DNA of 64,000 nucleotides from Megalonaias nervosa (Eukaryota > Mollusca > Bivalvia > Unionida > Unionidae): contig JAECUM010006822.1 in assembly GCA_016617855.1 (NCBI GenBank), forward strand, positions 1 through 64,000, in the 5' to 3' direction. The notes beneath the pieces are model-generated. The model saw only the letters and a program-made list of their open reading frames with translations, was not told the DNA's origin and searched no databases. This document shows positions 1 to 8,487 of this stretch, piece after piece (the first letter of the stretch is position 1; the number at the start of each line of letters is the position of its first letter). Position numbers and translations under genes: made by a program.

Positions 1-121
1 TTCGTCCACGCTGATTTGGCTCTCGTGCGTCGTAAGAATAATACTGATAATCGCGCACAGACTCATCTTTGAGAACTGGTGCGTCCATGTCAAACGCGGG
101 GTCAGATATGCGCTTAAACAT
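1..121 (-). CDS. N-terminus of unidentified gene in Polinton-like block, cut by window edge
   Basis: An ATG at 119-121 (minus strand) opens a frame that runs off the left edge after 40 codons. It begins MFKRISDPAFDMDAP and is rich in Asp, Arg and Tyr. The start lies only 8 bases past the end of the upstream gene (130-633), in the same direction. Such tight spacing is normal for a viral or Polinton gene block and unusual for an animal gene. By position it could be a capsid or other virion gene, but too little is visible to name it. Basis: sequence plus context; function not assigned. Confidence 0.5.
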   Translation of the reverse strand, partial: MFKRISDPAFDMDAPVLKDESVRDYQYYSYDAREPNQRGR

Positions 122-129
122 CTTTATTA

Positions 130-633
130 TTATCGTCTTCGTCTAACACGAAGACCACTTCGGGAAGTGAGACCACTTCCTGCTATCAGACTAGCGGTTA
201 TATTTTTTTCCTTTTCCGACACCTGGACATCAGCCAACTCCGCTAGTTTTTGATTAGCGGCTTGATTTATTATTTTACTTACACTTGCGGGCATCACTTC
301 AGTGCTAGTCAATTTCACAGGTTGAGGTCGGACCGCTTGTGGTCTGCGTATTAATCGTGATAGTCTATCTTTGATTGCTGAAAATGCTTTGCTAGCAATA
401 TTACCAACAGCACCAATACCTTTTCCACGAACAACATCAATATCTTTCATGCCCAGCTGCTTTGCAATCGGTATTGCTTTTGGGGCTATCCTTCTAAATA
501 GACCCTGAATAACATCACCTAGTCCATCTCCGTAGGTCGTTTTGTATACTGGTAATCGAAAGTTTATTACCCTGACTATGGTAGGTCCACGAGTATTGTG
601 TATGATCATCTTATTATTAAGTGACTTTATCAC
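130..633 (-). CDS. Small basic protein, Polinton/adintovirus core (pX-like) candidate
   Basis: Intact frame of 167 codons. There are two near-N-terminal Met choices (residues 1 and 9), and the second may be the real start. A glycine-rich stretch GDGLGDVIQGLFRR occurs near residue 36. After it come a hydrophobic helix and a GxGxxG segment (about residues 70-78), a basic middle, and a C-terminus ending in RVRRRR. Small, Arg-rich proteins with a GxGLGxxxxxLFR start are found in metazoan Polinton/adintovirus gene sets, where they are compared with adenovirus pX/pVI-type core proteins; I make this match from memory of the pattern. The neighbours on both sides lie in the same direction within about 12 bases. 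The frame is unbroken although the upstream gene is damaged. Alternative: an unrelated basic ORF of another DNA virus. Confidence 0.5.
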   Translation of the reverse strand: MIKSLNNKMIIHNTRGPTIVRVINFRLPVYKTTYGDGLGDVIQGLFRRIAPKAIPIAKQLGMKDIDVVRGKGIGAVGNIASKAFSAIKDRLSRLIRRPQAVRPQPVKLTSTEVMPASVSKIINQAANQKLAELADVQVSEKEKNITASLIAGSGLTSRSGLRVRRRR

Positions 634-644
634 TAATTACATAC

Positions 645-893
645 TTAGTCACTATGATAATCATCGGCGATTTCATTAATGAGAGACCGATATACATTAA
701 TATCCATGATACCGCCTGTAAATAATCTCTGACAAATAGCAGCTGCATCATTAATGATTTCTGGGGAATTATTACCAACTCGTTTTCCTCCAATGAGGAT
801 TTCTAGTCGATCGACATCAGCAAGAACGTTATTGGGGCAAGTAATAAGACCACTACCTAAACCACTTCCAGTTGCGCCAGGATCGTCTTGAAA
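645..893 (-). pseudogene. C-terminal part of broken Polinton-like gene (after in-frame TAA)
   Basis: There are 82 open codons with no Met near the beginning, in exactly the same frame as the segment upstream; a TAA at 894-896 is all that separates them. The segment begins with a Gly-rich linker (about residues 5-14) and continues with CPNNVLADVDRLEILIGGK and a helical C-terminus ending NEIADDYHSD. The missing start codon and shared frame suggest this is the tail of the 894-1849 gene, cut off by a point stop. A separate small gene with a non-ATG start, or stop readthrough, is less likely. Confidence 0.5.
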
Positions 894-1849
894 TTATTTT
901 TCTTTCTCTTCACTTGGTTTCGGTGGTGCTTTTTTAATTGGTTTCGATGGTGTCTTTGGTGATTCTGGATAATAACGAAGTGATTGCTCAAATGTTTTTG
1001 GTGTTTTTTGTTGTTCTCGTAATCGTTTTATTGTTTCTTGTCGTTCTTGTTCTTGTTGTTCTCGTTGTCGTTGTATCTCTTGTTGTCGTTGTAGCATCTT
1101 GTGTTGTTGTAGTAGTGGTTGCAGTCGTGGTACTGGTTGTTGTAATGATGGTAATTTAAGCTGCGGTGATGATAGTGGTGATGATTCAAATTGTGGTGGT
1201 TGTGATATTGGTGATGATTCAAATTGTGGTGGTTGTGATATTGGTGATGATTCAGATTGTGGTGGTTGTGATAATTGTTTGCTTTGTTTAGTATCTTCTA
1301 TATGTTTATTTACAGTATCAATAAAATTGTTTAAATTTATAATATCATTAGATCTGATTTCTGGAGTACCAGTAGCGACGCTATATATATCCTTGATCCA
1401 ATTGGCAGAGCTTAATGATTTAACATGTTCTGGTTTTACATATTTTTTCTTTCATAATATCCAAACGCGGCAATATCAAATAATTGGGTTGGGTCCCTGA
1501 TAGCAGCAATACCTTCAGGTGTAAATTTATCTATTATCTTAGTTCTGGTTCTTGGTGGTGGTGCTTGTGGTGGTGCTTGTGGTGGTGGTTGAGCTGCTTG
1601 AATAAGATCAGCAGTATCAACAGGCAATGTTGCAAGAGCTCGTTGTGTTGCTTCGGTTGCTGTAACAATTTTCTTCGTTGGTTCGACAATCGGTTTAAAT
1701 AATTGTTCTGTACCTTCTGTAAATTCCACCTGAGACTCCTGACGCGATTGTAGTTGTTGCTTAACAGAATCACGAACAGGTAGATATTTTTTAATTGCCT
1801 CTAGTCGCTCTCGAGCTAATTTAGCTGAGTGTGGTTCTCCAATACCCAT
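894..1849 (-). pseudogene. Frameshifted Gln/Pro-rich structural gene, Polinton-like block
   Basis: Starts at the ATG at 1847-1849. The first 137 codons contain a basic N-terminal helix (ARERLEAIKKYLPVR), a proline-rich run (QPPPQAPPQAPPPR, about residues 87-100) and a final YYERKNM. The frame then closes, but the +1-related frame is open for about 180 codons from about 1440 to 894. It shows an 11-residue repeat (ESSPISQPPQF type) and a Gln/Glu/Arg coiled-coil-like tail (LQRQQEIQRQREQQ). The break falls in an A/T homopolymer at 1443-1448, which suggests a one-base slip. I read this as one damaged gene with a proline-rich middle and coiled-coil tail. No enzyme motif is visible. Confidence 0.55.
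1183..1262. repeat. 33-bp coding minisatellite, 2-3 units
   Basis: A 33-base unit (gattcaaattgtggtggtt plus 14 bases) repeats about 2.4 times. Its length is divisible by three, so it adds 11-residue copies to the minus-strand protein without shifting frame. Confidence 0.7.
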
Positions 1850-1859
1850 TATTGATAAT

Positions 1860-2175
1860 ATTTATACTTGCTGTTTAATTTATAGCAGCAGGAAGGGTGA
1901 ACGACATACGCGTAGTGACCAGCACGTGAAAAAAATAAGAAAAACTCTGGTCAATTAGAGAAGTTTTTACTGTTAAGGCAAAAACTTTTTTTTTAACCTT
2001 CATAGGAACCCTTAATTTTCAAAAATAAGGTCTCTACAAAGTTGTAGGGTCCACCCTCTCTGCTGCTGTGCGTGAGTGTAGATCCTTATCATTCTAAAAA
2101 TCAAAACCAAGATACACTTACAGTTTTCTTTTTGTTATATTCTGGTACAAATGTTACAATCCAATGTCACAATAA
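1860..2175. other. Non-coding spacer between divergent virus-like blocks
   Basis: AT-rich, with a T9 tract near 1987 and no ORF of note. It lies between the minus-strand block, which reads left, and the genes to the right, so it could hold the start region of the minus-strand block. No promoter element stands out. Confidence 0.4.
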
Positions 2176-2179
2176 AACA

Positions 2180-2640
2180 CTTTAAAAAGTTCATGGACTT
2201 CTTCTTTGTCTTTTTGTTCACTCTCTCTGTTTTTTGAATTTCTTCACTTTCACAGGTTTTTCCTCCTCTTCTTCCTTACTTTCTCCTCCTCTTCTTTTCT
2301 TCTCTTTCTGGACGTGTCGGGGTTCTTCTTTTTTTTGGGGGGGTACCTCTTCCTCCTGTTAGGAACCCCTCTCCTCCTCTTGCTCCTGTTGTTTCTTAGG
2401 GCAGTCTGAAGACCAACGTCTTTTCTCTTTACAGTGATAACAAATATCTTGACTTTTGTCTCTTTTGACACTTGTCTTGCTTTTTTGACGGTCTGGACAT
2501 TCTGAAGATCAATGCCCCTTCTTCTGACAGATATAGCAAGTATCTTGACTTTTATCTCGAAAGGAGGAGGAGTAGTCTTTAGTATGTTCGGGCATGTTAC
2601 AGAGTTTACTGGATTTGTCTAAGCAAGAACTGTCCCGATT
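2180..2640 (-). pseudogene. Gag-like double zinc-knuckle remnant with Lys/Glu-rich tail
   Basis: Read on the minus strand, two CCHC-type knuckles occur about 27 codons apart. The first (near 2490-2550) is CYICQKKGH-x4-C, with a TGA where Trp is expected. The second (near 2415-2465) is CYHCKEKRR-x4-C, with Arg replacing the zinc-binding His. Each is preceded by RDKSQD. A long Lys/Arg/Glu-rich tail follows, with further stops. Zinc knuckles of this form belong to nucleic-acid-binding Gag or transposon proteins. With a stop inside one finger and a lost ligand in the other, the gene is dead. The parent family is not identifiable. Confidence 0.55.
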
Positions 2641-2759
2641 TAGTCCGTTGCAAACCCCTCAACGTCGAGTGATGCCTGCCATGAAAATGATACGACGTAA
2701 AGACAATCAGTGGCGACGCATTCCAGTATAATAAAAAAGACCTGGGGTAAACGATGGGG

Positions 2760-3165
2760 GATCAGTGTTTTTGTACTCCTGAACGTCCAAAGATGCCTCG
2801 TCGAAGAAGTGCACACCATTACCACCATCGTCGTTCTCCTGTCCAGAAAGGGAAAGGAAAAAGAAAAGGCCAGTCTCGTCGTTTGACCCGACATCCGAAA
2901 AAACGCTTAGCAAAGCATCGACGTCACCCTCTGAAAAGACACACTCGTCCAAAGAGAAGCAACCGAAGAGGAGGATTTTGTTTAGTTAGTAGATGATTTC
3001 GCCAAAAAGAAAGATTACAAGCTCCAAAAAATGTAAGATAAAAGGACACATATTGAGCCATGGAATGGACTTCAATGTATTTTGTGCTCCTGAACACACT
3101 AAGATGTCCCATCAAAGAAGTGCACACCACTACCATCGTCGTTTGATTTCACTCCAGACCAAGGC
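2760..3165. repeat. Diverged direct repeat, two units about 310 bases apart
   Basis: Segments at about 2763-2850 and 3066-3155 share tgtactcctgaac, agatg, and gaagtgcacaccaytacca, then catcgtcgtt. Both are open in the plus frame as a His/Arg-rich stretch (RRSAHHYHHRR and QRSAHHYHRR). This suggests an old duplication within a low-complexity coding region. The ORFs at 2754-2996 and 2993-3193 follow the repeat and are not otherwise recognisable. Confidence 0.5.
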
Positions 3166-3177
3166 AGCGCCGAGTGA

Positions 3178-3324
3178 CATTTCCACCCTATAAAATATGG
3201 TCAACTGCGTGTGGAAATTCAGTTTGCAGAAGCTCTCGCCTCGACGGTGAACGTCATCTTGTATGCCGAATTCGATAATACCATAGAAATCAACAGTTTG
3301 AGAGACGTCATTCTAGACTATTAG
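3178..3324 (+). pseudogene. C-terminal fragment of Polinton capsid-like protein
   Basis: There are 48 open codons between stops. The fragment contains VEIQFAEALASTVNVILYAE, then a run like FDNTIEIN, and ends DVILDY-stop. An FAxALPxTVxxIxYAEF strand followed by an IEI/Asp-rich end is what I recall from the C-termini of Polinton-borne proteins annotated as F54H12.2-like, which are jelly-roll structural proteins. The body of the protein is missing; the repeat region above replaces it. The stop at 3322 is 5 bases before the next ATG at 3330, again viral-style spacing. Alternative: a chance match to a beta-rich sequence. Confidence 0.5.
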
Positions 3325-3329
3325 AAACT

Positions 3330-3833
3330 ATGGGAGACTCTTATCCCTCTTTGAAAGGTGGAGAATCTTTGGAAATGGAATGGGAGGATACCGTGGAAGC
3401 AGAACCAAATGACAAAGACGAAGAGGACGTGGTGGTCATGTCCAGATGGCCAGAACAAGAGCAACATTGAGTGTCCTGTTTTGCTAAACACTTGGCGGAT
3501 AAAATTACGGAATTGACCAAGAAATATTGCTATGGATGTCAAAACTATCATCCCAGTCAAATTCAACACGATAAATGTCAGATGATGAGTCAAGAAGAAA
3601 GATTGGACGAGTATCTGGAGGACGCTTGGATTCTCATCTCCAAAGAAGCAGTGTTGCATCAGTGGTATAAAGACTTGCGTGATCATTCCTTTCCTCCATT
3701 GACTACTCTGGAGATCTATCGCATCGAAGCTCTCATAGCCCAGAGTGCGGAGACGAAGCGAAGAAACGGTTACTTGTCAGAGATTTTTAAGCAAAAAGTC
3801 AGAATTGATTTGATGACTTATCATTACCTGTGA
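3330..3833 (+). pseudogene. CxxC-motif protein of virus-like block, one in-frame stop
   Basis: The frame opens at the ATG at 3330 with an acidic leader (MGDSYPSLKGGESLEMEWED). It meets a TGA at 3468-3470 and continues in the same frame for 120 codons to 3833. The second part has YCYGCQNYHPSQIQHDKC, a Cys/His pattern (CxxC-x4-H-x5-H-x2-C) that could bind zinc, followed by a helical acidic-aromatic region. Cys/His modules of the form CYGCxxxHPSQxxHxC occur in uncharacterised proteins of aquatic-animal Polintons and related DNA elements; this is from memory and unverified. One point stop separates it from an intact 167-codon gene. Function unknown. Confidence 0.5.
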
Positions 3834-3853
3834 AAAAAATAAACAAGAAAAAA

Positions 3854-3955
3854 ATGGATACCTGGGAACTTTATTGCTTTCTGAACAACAGTTCGTATAC
3901 TGCTTCTTGGAATCCTCTGTCTGGCTACCCAGCGTTGACTAGTCAACACCTTTGA
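3854..3955 (+). CDS. Short ORF following the CxxC gene
   Basis: The ATG at 3854 opens 33 codons (MDTWELYCFLNNSS...) ending TGA at 3953-3955, 20 bases after the previous stop and preceded by an A-rich leader. It is probably the truncated start of a further gene in the same block. No motif recognised. Confidence 0.3.
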   Translation: MDTWELYCFLNNSSYTASWNPLSGYPALTSQHL

Positions 3956-4037
3956 AAATAAATTTGTTCAACGAATTAAAAGACAGTTGGTACTGGATGA
4001 TGGATGCAGTGTATGTGGTGGAAAGGCTTGAACATGA

Positions 4038-4513
4038 ATGGAGGTATCCAGCTACCAAACACTTTGTGGTAAGTCATGTGACCAGCTGAAAGTAACCAGG
4101 GATCTAATGAAAGGCATGATAGAGGAGGAAGTGGAAAAGTTAAGAGGCTTCATTCAGCCTAAGTATGTTAGAGTGGGAACATTGAAGCAGGCTCCTGATG
4201 ATCAAAGTGAGGTGCTTTTTAAAACAAATAGCGAATTTCACAGAGTGGTCTTTTGTGAAGTGGGGATTAGACCAATTAAAGAAAGCAGAAGAAATGATGA
4301 GAAAGGTGCTGGAAGAAGAGGTGAAGAAGATAAAAGATACATGGGCTAAGGAAAGAAAGGACAGAAAACAGAAAGTAAAAGGAGGACTTTGACAGACTGA
4401 ACGAAAACTGGATGGAGGTACAGGAAAAGTTTAGATCCACGGGACGTCCTGACTGGATACCAGACCATGAAAAGAAGAAGAAGAAAGGAATCATAGAGAA
4501 AGTGGGGAGATGA
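4038..4513 (+). pseudogene. Lys/Glu-rich helical protein remnant, frameshifted, upstream of histone-type stem-loop
   Basis: Coding-like sequence spread over three frames: 4038 to about 4215 (MEVSSYQTLCGKSCDQLK...), then about 4198-4390 in a second frame (...DQLKKAEEMMRKVLEEEVKK), then about 4384-4513 in a third (NENWMEVQEKFRSTGRPDW..., then a run of lysines, stop at 4511-4513). Two amphipathic helices resemble each other (DQLKVTRDLMKGMIEEEVEK and the second-frame helix), which suggests an internal duplication. No histone fold or known domain is seen. It ends 36 bases before a histone-type 3' stem-loop, so its mRNA probably once ended there. Function not assigned. Confidence 0.4.
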
Positions 4514-4543
4514 TGGAAGAACAGGAGAAAATAGAAGAAGAGC

Positions 4544-4583
4544 CCAAAGGCCCTTTTCAGGGCCACTCATATGCCTCGAAAAG
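4544..4583 (+). promoter_or_regulatory. Histone-type mRNA 3' stem-loop with purine-rich downstream element
   Basis: Bases 4549-4564 read GGCCCTTTTCAGGGCC: a perfect 6-bp stem with a TTTC loop. They are preceded by CCAAA (4544-4548) and followed by ACTCA. This matches the metazoan replication-dependent histone 3' end consensus (CCAAA, GGYYYTTYTNARRRCC, ACCCA). A purine-rich CGAAAAGA at 4576-4583 sits where the histone downstream element that pairs with U7 snRNA is expected. It lies 36 bases after the stop of the 4038-4513 remnant, and no histone gene is present. Known role: SLBP binding and U7-directed cleavage without a poly(A) tail. Confidence 0.75.
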
Positions 4584-4612
4584 ATTTAATCACTTTGCCA
4601 TATGTATATGAA

Positions 4613-4744
4613 CCCTATAAATCTTTTCCCTATATCGTCCCAGGGGTCTTGTAATGCTCATTTCCATTGTCCCTATAAATCTTGTCCCTATATCTTTCCA
4701 AGACCTTTTTGATTGGATTTCCCATTGTCCCCATATCGTCCCCA
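4613..4744. repeat. About 58-bp repeat with TATA-like ccctataaat
   Basis: Units at 4613-4670 and 4671-4729, plus a partial one from 4730, share ccctataaatctt-tccctatatc and end tttcccattgtcc. Each full unit carries a TATA-like CCCTATAAAT. Promoter activity is possible but not shown. Confidence 0.55.
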
Positions 4745-5010
4745 TTCACTACTATCATATTTTATCTTTGTCATAGAGTCTTATATTTAAACTCCCAAAA
4801 TTATCCGCTGGAAATATTACAAGAAAAGGTTATCTATCTTCTCATTTATTCTTTATGTATATCTAGATTATGTATATCATTTTGAACATACTCGATTCTT
4901 TAAAGAGCCCACTTCACAAATTACTTTTTTCTGTTTATGTCAAATCTAAAACATTTCGATATACACACTCACCACCGTCCAAGAACTAATTGTATTATCA
5001 TCATAAAATA
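4745..5010. other. No feature seen
   Basis: AT-rich sequence with no conserved coding, repeat or RNA signal that I can recognise. Confidence 0.5.
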
Positions 5011-5018
5011 AAGTTTTT

Positions 5019-5050
5019 ATTATTATTATCATTATTATTATTATTATTAC

Positions 5051-5107
<57 letters not shown>
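5019..5107. repeat. (ATT)n microsatellite
   Basis: An interrupted ATT/TTA trinucleotide run. It produces poly-Ile and poly-Leu ORFs that are not genes. Confidence 0.95.
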
Positions 5108-5263
5108 CATACATACATACAAAAATGTTACTAGTTCACATATGTCTTGCATTCATTATTGCGGAGTACATGTTGGATTGTTCGTTTTAATCAATATATC
5201 TACTGTTTAAAAATGATAAAATTACCAGTATATTAGATATCACAGACCGATAATTCTGTAGTA

Positions 5264-5813
5264 TTGGAAGCAAAAATAAAACATGCAACAGATGTCATTT
5301 CGGAAAAAGCGTCGGGTTTCCAGCCATACTTCGAAAAACAAATGTTACCAATTCTGAAAGATCATGTTAACTTTCCTGCGAGGGTAAAATATAAGGACGC
5401 CCACTGGACAAATAATAATGCAGAGTCTGCCAATAATATCATGAAGATTGGAACCAATTGGAAGAAAAAAAAATATATCCGATCTGATAGACGTACTACA
5501 ATCGATTGTCAGTTCCCAGTATAAAGACGCCGAAAAATCATTGATTGGATGAGGCAGTTTCAAGCTGGCATCCAATTATATGCACCACAGAGTTTCTATT
5601 CATGTGCGGTGTCAAGAAACAGAAACTGCACGAGAAGCATTATTTAGAAAGTTTCTCAAAGACAAGGGTACAAGTAAGCTAACAGTAAGGTCGACAAATG
5701 GTAAAATTACTATACCAAAAACACCTTCAGGAGGGAAAAAAACCTCACCAGAGAAAGAGGATGAGCTGAGCGGAATCAGACGAGAACAAAATAAAAATGA
5801 TGGACAGTCTTAG
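5264..5813 (+). pseudogene. Broken transposase-like ORF (HWTNNNAES motif)
   Basis: Coding similarity runs through two frames. The first part (5264 to about 5470) has FPARVKYKDAHWTNNNAES and ANNIMKIGTNWK. An A-run at 5465-5473 shifts the frame, after which DLIDVLQSIVSSQYKDAEK follows, with a TGA at a probable Trp codon near 5549. The final part (5580-5813) is basic and ends in a Lys/Pro/Gly-rich tail. The order HWTNNNxES, then NWK, then SDLIDxLQxIVxxQYKDxExAL is what I recall from a widespread mollusc transposase-like or MULE-like ORF. It is dead here, with one frameshift and at least one stop. The family name is uncertain. Confidence 0.5.
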
Positions 5814-5817
5814 TTAA

Positions 5818-5939
<122 letters not shown>

Positions 5940-7000
5940 TTGTTCCATTTTTGGGCATTATTTAAATTAAAGCGTATTATGAGCACTAACAAAACAAAAT
6001 AACAACCACATTTGTTATTTATGATTTATGTATTTAAGTCCGTACAAAAAATTATAATATTTCATGTACATTACTATAATTTCTTTCGCAATATTGTATT
6101 TTTGTCTCCATTACTGTCCATTATTGCGTATTACTGTCCATTACAGCCCATTACTGTCCATTACTCTCCAATACTATTACCGTACATTACTGTGCTTAGG
6201 GATACCCCTTATTTCTAAGAGGTCAAGGTCACGGTCATGTATTGAAAACAATACATTTGTTGGGTCTGATAAACCCCAGTCTGATTTTATTGGTGGCGCT
6301 CTACAGCTGCGTATTATGCATAGGGTTAGAATTTTAAAGAAAAAGAATTTCCCCGGGTTTCCTCACTGGTTATACTGGGTATTTAAAAAAAGACCTTGTA
6401 TATCTTAGGTATTGCTCAAAGAACCTTTAATTCCCTTTATTTCGGTGTATGATTGATGGGTGTAATATGGGTTATAGAGTATACAGCTTGGCCTTAATCC
6501 AGATGAGCACCTTTCAAAAAAGTGCTAGCTCCACTTGGTCATTTTCACTTCCTGAACTTCAGAGGCAAATTGTAAAAAAAAGAGCTGATAACTTTTTTTT
6601 TTTTACATTTTATATATTTGGCAATTCATTTATTGCACTTCAGATGCTGGTATTGTCTAATCTAGCAAAATTCATTTTCCCTATTTCAATAGCTGCTAAG
6701 GATAGTGTACTTTAGACAAATTCAGACTGATTTTTGGAGCACAAGGGAGCAGTCATTTTAGTTAGCAGTGTGCTAAGATCATTTACAATTTCTAAAAGTA
6801 CAATATCCAAAGAAATGTCAGCCACATTACATCAAAGTAGCACAGAGGTATGCCAATATTCTATCCACTGTGCATGTTTTAAATGCAAACAACTTCATCT
6901 TACATACGTCACTCTCTCAAAAGTACATAATAACTGGTGAGCGCCCCTATTATGGAGAATTATGAACGATTCATGTCGAAGGGTTAGATATCACTCATGG
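5940..7000. other. No intact gene; short ccattactgt repeat; possible decayed gag
   Basis: About 6105-6195 carries an imperfect 10-11-base repeat (ccattactgt). The rest lies upstream of the gypsy protease, where gag would be expected, but no gag motif or zinc knuckle survives that I can recognise. Confidence 0.4.
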
Positions 7001-7034
7001 GTGATTCAGCCAATCCCATCCCTATTAAATTTTA

Positions 7035-7495
7035 AGGGACACAGGAGCTTCTCAGAGTCTTTTATTATCAGGTACTTTGCCTTTTTCTGAGAAGTCTTCT
7101 TCTAATGAGAGTGTTCTTATTCAGGGAGTAGAGTGCGGCTTTGTTAATGTTCCTCTCCATTGTGTAAATTTGTCATCAGACTTAGTCTCAAGACCCGTGA
7201 CAGTTGGAATAATGATTTCTTTACCCATTGGGGGCATTCATTTATTACTAGGCAATGACATAGCTGGAGATAAGGTTGTGGTTAATTCACTTGCACCTGA
7301 AAGCCTTGTTTGGATCAGAAAGTCGATCCTATTGAAAAAGAATTCCCTAATTTATACCCAGCTTGTACAGTTACTAGAGCTATGACAAAGAAAGCTCTTG
7401 AGAATGATGTTGATCAGGAAAGTATTCCTTTAGGTGACACATGCACTGGTCAGGCTTTTGATGAGGTCACTTTCACTCCTTGTTTGGATCAATAG
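7035..7495 (+). pseudogene. Retroviral-type aspartic protease of gypsy element
   Basis: The catalytic DTGAS is encoded at 7038-7052, with a stop just upstream in the same frame (7026-7028). GGIHLLLGNDIAGDKVVVN (about 7225-7285) is the conserved ILGNDxAG motif near the end of the gypsy protease. The reading then shifts frame near 7300 to DQKVDPIEKEFPNLYPACTV and on to the linker before integrase. In the family this domain processes Gag-Pol. It is inactive as written because of the frameshift and upstream stop. Confidence 0.75.
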
Positions 7496-7499
7496 AAAG

Positions 7500-8470
7500 G
7501 TATTGATCACAGTGATCTTCTTTTCACTACTCATTCTCTTTATTCATATCAGGGTGATAAACGACAATCACTTGTCGTCGGACAGGAAAAAGATCTTGAG
7601 ATCTCCTGTTTGTTTCAATGGGTCGTTAGTGAAATTGAAGCCACAGAAGTACCTCTTTGTTATTTTCATTAAAAATGGAATTCTTATGAGAAAATGGAGA
7701 CCTCCCGAGGTACTTACTGGTGACGAGTGGTCAGTGAACTATCTAATTGTACTTCCAAAATCTTACAGACAGGAAATTCTTAGTCTGGCCCATAAAACGC
7801 CTTTGGCTGGTCATTTAGGGTTTAGTAAGACTATCACAAGAACTTGAATCACTTCTATTGGCCAAAATTAAAAGTGATGTTTGTAAATACTGCAGATCTT
7901 GTCATACTTGTCAAATGGTATGAAAACCCAATCAGAAGATACCTAAGGCTCATCTGCAACCTACTTCAGCATTTGACGAACCATTTAGCAGAATAATGGT
8001 AGATTGTTATGGTCCATTATCTAAGACCAAGTCAGGTAACCAATACTTGTTGACCATAATGTGTGCGTCAACAAGATTCCCAGAGGCAATTCCTTGAGGA
8101 ATATTAAAACTAAGACAATAGTAAAAGCTTTGATAAAGTTTTTACTCAATTTGGCCTTCCCAAATCTGTTCAATCTGATCAAAGGTAAAGTTTTATGTCT
8201 GGAATTTTCCAGGTAATTATGCTTGAATTTGACATCCAGCAATTCAAGTCAAAAGTGAAACTATGGTTTGACAGAACTTCAATGGAGAGAACTTTCGAGT
8301 CTGGTGATAGCGTTCTGTCTCTCTTGTTCATTCTTCAAAATTTTGTTCAGATTAGGTATTACGGCCCTTACAAAGTCAAGAAGAAAATGAATGAGTGAAA
8401 TTATAATAATAGTACTCCTGAGATGTAAACAAATTAAAGGAGTACCAGTATGTTGAGAAAGATTGCCAGG
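7500..8470 (+). pseudogene. Integrase of gypsy element, core partly deleted
   Basis: The H2C2 zinc finger is visible in two frames: HKTPLAGHLG (about 7792-7821), then HFYWPKLK and CxxCHTCQ (about 7850-7915). The catalytic core follows, with FSRIMVDCYGPLSKTKSGNQ (first Asp) and KSVQSDQ (second Asp, about 8165-8183). Near 8250 the sequence jumps from a core-strand segment (FDIQQFKS) directly to VKLWFDRTSMERTFESGD, a motif that normally lies well after the catalytic Glu, so the Glu region is deleted. RYYGPYKVKKK at about 8352 is the GPY/F module. The integrase is dead. Confidence 0.75.
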
Positions 8471-8487
8471 TTAATCATTGAATTAAT

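Noticed and set aside
2925..2950. A second histone-like stem-loop on the minus strand (tcttttcaga core)
   Set aside because: The bases on either side do not pair and the CCAAA and ACCCA flanks are absent.
4946..5190. Poly-Ile and poly-Leu ORFs
   Set aside because: They are the (ATT)n microsatellite read through.
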